Shown one piece after another: positions 6,194 through 9,068 of a stretch of 9,068 bases of DNA. Location of the stretch: NCBI GenBank assembly GCA_028291445.1, contig JAQGIA010000124.1:1-9068 (forward strand), in the 5' to 3' direction. This stretch comes from Belnapia sp. GTDB taxonomy: Bacteria; Pseudomonadota; Alphaproteobacteria; Acetobacterales; Acetobacteraceae. Each line of letters starts with the position of its first letter. Position 1 is the stretch's first letter. The translations under genes were made by a program, and so were the position numbers. Under the pieces are notes generated by a model that saw only the letters and a program-made list of their open reading frames with translations, was not told where the DNA came from and searched no databases.

Positions 6194-7801
6194 ATGCCCG
6201 CGCCCGAGTCCGCGCCCGAGACCGCCCTTGCTGGGACCGGCGTGGCAAACCCCAATGCCATTCATGCCAACCTGACCGCCGCCGGTTTGTACGGCCATGC
6301 GCTGCGGCGGGGCGAGGGTCGGCTTTCCGCCGATGGCGCCTTCATGGCGGTGACCGGGGTGCATACCGGCCGTTCGGTGCAGGACAAATTCGTGGTCGAC
6401 GACCCGGAGGTCCATGACGAGATCTGGTGGGGCAAGATCAACCAGCCGATGGCGCCGGAGAAGTTCCGCGGCCTGTCGGGCAAGGTCCGCGCCTGGCTCG
6501 GCGCCCGGCCGGAGCTGTTCACCCAGGACCTGTATGCGGGGGCCGACCCGGCGCACCGCATCCGGGTGCGGCTGGTCACCACCAATGCCTGGCATGCGCT
6601 GTTCGCCCGCAACATGTTCATCCGCCCGCCGGTCGAGGAACTGGCCGGCTTCACCCCGGACTTCACCATTCTGCATGCGCCGGAATACGAAGCCGACCCG
6701 GCCACGGATGGCTGCCGCACCAGCACCTGCATCGCGCTGTCCTTCGCGCAGCAGACCATCCTGATCGCCGGGACCAGCTATGCCGGCGAGATCAAGAAAT
6801 CGATCTTCACCGTGATGAATTGGCTGCTGCCCGCCAAGGGCGTGCTGCCGATGCATTGCAGCGCCAATGTCGGCAAGGGCGGCGATACCGCGCTGTTCTT
6901 CGGCCTGTCCGGCACCGGCAAGACCACGCTGAGCAGCGACCCGGAGCGGAGCCTGATCGGCGACGACGAGCATGGCTGGTCGGATACCGGCGTGTTCAAC
7001 TTCGAAGGCGGCTGCTACGCCAAGGTCATCCGCCTGTCGCGCGATGCCGAGCCGCAGATCTGGGACGCCAGCCACCGCTTCGGCGCGGTGCTGGAGAATG
7101 TGGTCGGCGATGCGCGTGGCAACCTCGACCTCGAGGATGGCGCGCTGACCGAGAATACCCGGTCCTGCTACCCGCTGGAGTTCATCCCGAACACCGCCAA
7201 GGGCGGCCAGGCCGGGGTGCCGAAGAATGTGGTGATGCTGACGGCGGATGCCTTCGGCGTGTTGCCGCCGATCTCCAAGCTCTCGGCGGCGCAGGCGATG
7301 TACCACTTCCTGTCGGGCTATACGGCGCGGGTCGCGGGCACCGAGAAGGGCCTGGGCAAGGAGCCGCAGGCGACCTTCAGCACCTGCTTCGGCGCGCCCT
7401 TCCTGCCGCGCCACCCGGAGGTCTACGGCAAGCTGCTGTCCGACCTGATCGACCGGCACGGCGCCGATTGCTGGCTGGTCAATACCGGCTGGACCGGCGG
7501 CGCCTATGGCACCGGCAAGCGCATGTCCATCCGGCACACCCGCGCGCTGCTGCGGGCGGCGCTCGACGGCTCGCTGGCCAAGGTGGATTACGTGACCGAC
7601 CCGTTCTTCGGCCTGTCCATTCCGAAGTCGGTGCCGGGCATTCCGGACGAGGTGCTTAATCCGCGCGAGACCTGGGCCGACAAGGCGGCCTACGACCGCA
7701 CGGCGCAGGATCTGGTCGCCCGGTTCGAGAAGAATTTCGAGGGCTTCTCGGGCGAGGTGAGCGAGGCGGTGCTGGCGGCGGCGATCCGGGCCGCGGCCTG
7801 A
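6194..7801 (+). CDS. pckA: Phosphoenolpyruvate carboxykinase (ATP)
   Basis: Cytoplasmic gluconeogenic enzyme converting oxaloacetate plus ATP to phosphoenolpyruvate, CO2 and ADP; 535 aa, the normal length. Visible motifs are [15 protein letters not shown] (54-68, substrate Arg60), [18 protein letters not shown] (220-237, with His221 a likely metal ligand), P-loop [11 protein letters not shown] (237-247), kinase-2 IGDDEHGW (255-262) and EGGCYAK (271-277). [15 protein letters not shown] and [15 protein letters not shown], further on, complete the ATP-dependent family pattern and distinguish it from the GTP enzyme. The ATG at 6194 is preceded by GGAGG at ideal spacing; the open frame back to 6125 lacks such a site and adds nothing family-like. 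Close linkage to a chvI-type regulator recalls rhizobial genomes, where pckA lies beside chvI-chvG. Confidence 0.97.
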   Translation: MPAPESAPETALAGTGVANPNAIHANLTAAGLYGHALRRGEGRLSADGAFMAVTGVHTGRSVQDKFVVDDPEVHDEIWWGKINQPMAPEKFRGLSGKVRAWLGARPELFTQDLYAGADPAHRIRVRLVTTNAWHALFARNMFIRPPVEELAGFTPDFTILHAPEYEADPATDGCRTSTCIALSFAQQTILIAGTSYAGEIKKSIFTVMNWLLPAKGVLPMHCSANVGKGGDTALFFGLSGTGKTTLSSDPERSLIGDDEHGWSDTGVFNFEGGCYAKVIRLSRDAEPQIWDASHRFGAVLENVVGDARGNLDLEDGALTENTRSCYPLEFIPNTAKGGQAGVPKNVVMLTADAFGVLPPISKLSAAQAMYHFLSGYTARVAGTEKGLGKEPQATFSTCFGAPFLPRHPEVYGKLLSDLIDRHGADCWLVNTGWTGGAYGTGKRMSIRHTRALLRAALDGSLAKVDYVTDPFFGLSIPKSVPGIPDEVLNPRETWADKAAYDRTAQDLVARFEKNFEGFSGEVSEAVLAAAIRAAA

Positions 7802-7804
7802 GAG

Positions 7805-7870
7805 TTTGTGAAGGAATGTCCGTGAGCGAAGGTCTCGCAGAGGCAGCGGCGCAGGGCATTTCTTCACAAA
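7805..7870 (+). other. Long imperfect hairpin after pckA
   Basis: Arms TTTGTGAAGGAATGTCC (7805-7821) and GGGCATTTCTTCACAAA (7854-7870) pair over 17 positions, 15 Watson-Crick and two G-U. The loop is 32 nt and itself holds GCGA/TCGC (7826-7829 with 7835-7838). The hairpin begins 3 nt after the pckA stop and ends 7 nt before the GGAGG of the next gene. No T tract follows, so a classic intrinsic terminator is unlikely. It could protect the pckA mRNA end or control the downstream gene. Confidence 0.7.
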
Positions 7871-7890
7871 TCCGATCGGAGGATTTCTGA
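7822..7890 (+). CDS. Possible 22-codon leader ORF overlapping the DUF2237 gene start
   Basis: A GTG start 6 nt after AAGGA (7811-7815) opens a short frame whose product begins VSEGLAEAAAQGISS and ends SEDF. An ATG at 7816, touching AAGGA, would add two residues. Its TGA (7888-7890) overlaps the ATG of the DUF2237 gene as TGATG, the classic arrangement for translational coupling. The AAGGA and both starts lie in or next to the left arm of the 7805-7870 hairpin, so folding could hide them. I recognise no homolog, and such a short frame may be chance. Confidence 0.33.
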   Translation: MSEGLAEAAAQGISSQIRSEDF

Positions 7891-8303
7891 TGCCGGATGG
7901 CGGGTTCGGGCCGCGGCGGGATGGGCCGGGGCGGCAACCCCCGGCCACCAACGTGCTGGGCGGGGTGCTGCTGCCCTGCTCGGTGGCGCCGCTGACCGGC
8001 TTCTTCCGCGACGGTTGCTGCAATACCGGGCCGGAAGACCTGGGCCTGCACGTGGTCTGCGTGGAGGTGACGGCCGAATTCCTCGCCTTCTCCAAGATGC
8101 GGGGCAACGACCTCAGCACGCCGGTGCCGGCCTATGGCTTCGCCGGGCTGCGGCCGGGCGACCGCTGGTGCCTGTGCGCCGCCCGCTGGGAGGAAGCCCG
8201 CCAGGCCGGGCGGGCGCCCCGCGTGCTGCTGGAGGCGACGCATGTCGCGGCGCTCGAGGTCTGCGCTCTCGACGACCTCAGGGCGCATGCCGTCGGGGAT
8301 TGA
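7890..8303 (+). CDS. DUF2237 family protein
   Basis: Conserved protein of unknown function, 137 aa. The DUF2237 core is easy to see: NVLGGVLLPCS (21-31), PLTGFFRDGCCNTGPEDLGLH (34-54), VTAEFLAFSKMRGNDLSTP (60-78), YGFAGLRPGDRWCLCAARWEEA (82-103) and APRVLLEATHVAALEV (109-124). Cysteines are numerous (30, 43, 44, 57, 94, 96, 125) and those in GCC and WCLC are family features, hinting at metal or redox use, which is unproven. Residues 1-20 form a Gly/Pro/Arg-rich extension of low complexity before the conserved core. The start is supported by GGAGG (7878-7882) 7 nt upstream. It follows pckA on the same strand with a hairpin between them. Confidence 0.87.
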   Translation: MPDGGFGPRRDGPGRQPPATNVLGGVLLPCSVAPLTGFFRDGCCNTGPEDLGLHVVCVEVTAEFLAFSKMRGNDLSTPVPAYGFAGLRPGDRWCLCAARWEEARQAGRAPRVLLEATHVAALEVCALDDLRAHAVGD

Positions 8304-8398
8304 CGGCCGGCCTGCCGCTATCACGCAACTGACGCCGAACCGACACGCTTCCGTCGGCATCCACGCGCTATCGCCCGACCCCATCGAGGGCGTTCGGG
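8304..8398. other. Intergenic spacer, weak dyad only
   Basis: Ninety-five nt after the DUF2237 gene. The only structure noticed is CCGAC (8340-8344) with GTCGG (8353-8357), a 5-bp stem without a T tract, not enough for a terminator call. GAGGG near 8386 lies about 9 nt before the old sulfatase start and may be its former ribosome-binding site. Confidence 0.4.
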
Positions 8399-8568
8399 AT
8401 GCGGCGGCCGAGCAATGTATTGCTCATCGTCGTCGACCAGTGACGGGCGGGTTGCATCCCCTGGCTGGGTGCCGGCTTCCTGCGCACGCCGAACCTCGAC
8501 CGGCTATGTCGGGAGGGCGTGACCTCCCGCAACCACGTGACGACGACGGTGCCCTGCGGCCTGGCGAT
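8399..8568 (+). pseudogene. Sulfatase N-terminal remnant, nonsense-mutated and truncated
   Basis: Read from ATG 8399, the frame gives MRRPSNVLLIVVDQ, a stop (TGA, 8441-8443), then RAGCIPWLGAGFLRTPNL, DRLCREGVTSRNHVTTTVPCG. This is the start of an alkaline-phosphatase-fold sulfatase: the metal-binding Asp of VVDQ, the TPNLDRL motif, and the catalytic-cysteine region. The stop takes the place of the Trp normally found in VDQWRAD (TGG to TGA). The maturation motif expected as C-x-P-x-R around Cys53 (8555-8557) reads C-G-L-A-I, losing both the Pro and the Arg. Homology ends at about 8565-8575, where permease sequence takes over. About 55 of the several hundred residues remain, so it cannot be functional. 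Confidence 0.8.
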
Positions 8569-8981
8569 CAGCGCCGGGGCGCAGGGCTATGCGGCGGCGG
8601 TGCGCCAGCCCGGCGCCTCGTCATGACGGGTCTATGGGCGGCATGTGCTGCCGAACATCGCCTCTACTCCCATCGTCTCGATGACGCTCGCCTTCCCCGA
8701 GATCATCCTGCTGGAAAGCGGGCTGTCCTTCCTCGGCCTCGGGGTGCAGCCGCCGGAGACCTCGCTGGGTTCCATGGTGGGCTATGGAGTATCTGACGGG
8801 GGCGCCCTGGATCCTGCTGGCGCCGGCGGCGACCATCGTGCTGACCACCTTCTTGGTTTTGGTGCTGGGGATTTGGCTGCGCGACCGGCTGGACCCGACG
8901 CTGCGGCAGCGCATGCCCGAAGCGGGGGCGCGGTCCGGCTGGGCGGTCGGTCTGCCAACTGCGATCGCGCCCTTGCGGTAA
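8569..8981 (+). pseudogene. DppC/OppC-type ABC permease C-terminal remnant
   Basis: In the same frame as the sulfatase remnant, GYAAAVRQPGASS, a stop (TGA, 8624-8626) and RVYGRHVLPNIASTPIVS correspond to the EAA loop of dipeptide/oligopeptide permeases (usual form YV.AARALGAS.WR...RHVLPN). It continues as LAFPEIILLESGLSFLGLGV and QPPETSLGSMVGYG. At about 8786-8788 the frame shifts. The rest, EYLTGAPWILLAPAATIVLT and then LGIWLRDRLDPTLRQR, is in another frame and ends at 8981. The stop again replaces an expected Trp. The N-terminal half of the permease is missing, lost with the deletion that joined it to the sulfatase. It is unrelated to the yejB at the other end of the window. Confidence 0.85.
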
Positions 8982-9068
8982 GCCTTTGCCAATGGATTCT
9001 GATGTAGCATCGACCTCGCTTGGCCTCGTCCGTGGTCTTGCCTAGGCTGCGCGGCAAACCGGGAGAGG
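8982..9068 (+). promoter_or_regulatory. Intergenic end of window with possible ribosome-binding site for next gene
   Basis: No gene is visible in these 87 nt. The local base composition falls in GC around 8982-9012, as a promoter region might. The window closes with GGGAGAGG (9061-9068), a good Shine-Dalgarno-like run that suggests a plus-strand gene starting just beyond the edge. Confidence 0.3.

Noticed and set aside
7805..7870. Hairpin considered as a rho-independent terminator of pckA
   Set aside because: No T run follows the stem on the plus strand and the loop is 32 nt, both unlike intrinsic terminators.
6116..8119. 667-codon minus-strand open frame opposite pckA
   Set aside because: Antisense shadow of pckA and the DUF2237 gene. 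It shows no domain motifs, and its composition is typical of reverse-strand reading.
8441..8443. In-frame TGA considered as selenocysteine or programmed readthrough
   Set aside because: The position is a Trp in the family, a second TGA and a frameshift follow, most of the protein is absent, and no recoding hairpin was recognised.
8134..8796. 220-codon plus-strand frame across the DUF2237 end and the decayed region
   Set aside because: It starts inside the DUF2237 gene in another frame and runs out of phase with the clear sulfatase and permease homology, so it is chance openness.

Overview
The window is GC-rich chromosomal DNA whose codon use and protein families point to an alphaproteobacterium, most likely Rhodospirillales/Acetobacteraceae (Roseomonas-like). 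The main clues are a ChvI-type response regulator close to ATP-dependent pckA, a HisN-type histidinol phosphatase, and a YejAB peptide importer. This placement is inferred from protein character and not from a database match.

Left part (1-3472, minus strand): an apparent operon reads leftward as hisN (histidinol-phosphatase/inositol monophosphatase family), yejA (periplasmic peptide-binding protein) and yejB (permease, cut by the window edge). The gaps are 38 and 30 nt, and yejE/yejF are expected beyond the edge. hisN is divergent from pheA (prephenate dehydratase, 3546-4394) across a 73-nt spacer. Both of those enzymes belong to amino-acid biosynthesis.

Middle part (4404-7801): pheA converges on a ChvI-like OmpR-family response regulator (4415-5116, minus), with a small hairpin over the junction. 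No sensor kinase gene lies beside the regulator. Divergent from it is a HugZ-type PNPOx/DUF2470 protein (5204-6022) carrying an in-frame 15-bp minisatellite and two further 15-bp tandem duplications. Next comes pckA (6194-7801) with a visible promoter candidate and a strong Shine-Dalgarno site. The chvI/pckA proximity echoes the linkage known in rhizobia: a central-carbon gluconeogenic enzyme beside an envelope/acid-stress regulator.

Right part (7802-9068): a long imperfect hairpin (17 bp per arm) and a possible 22-codon leader ORF precede a DUF2237 gene and overlap its start as TGATG. After that the DNA is degenerate. The N-terminal part of a sulfatase is fused by deletion to the C-terminal part of a DppC/OppC-type permease, with two in-frame TGA codons at expected Trp positions and a frameshift. 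The last 87 nt hold no gene but end in a purine-rich ribosome-binding-like sequence for a gene outside the window.

I see no CRISPR array, tRNA, rRNA, intact mobile element or recognisable novel defence system. The best leads are the repeat-expanded HugZ protein, the hairpin/leader ORF after pckA, and the chimeric pseudogene.
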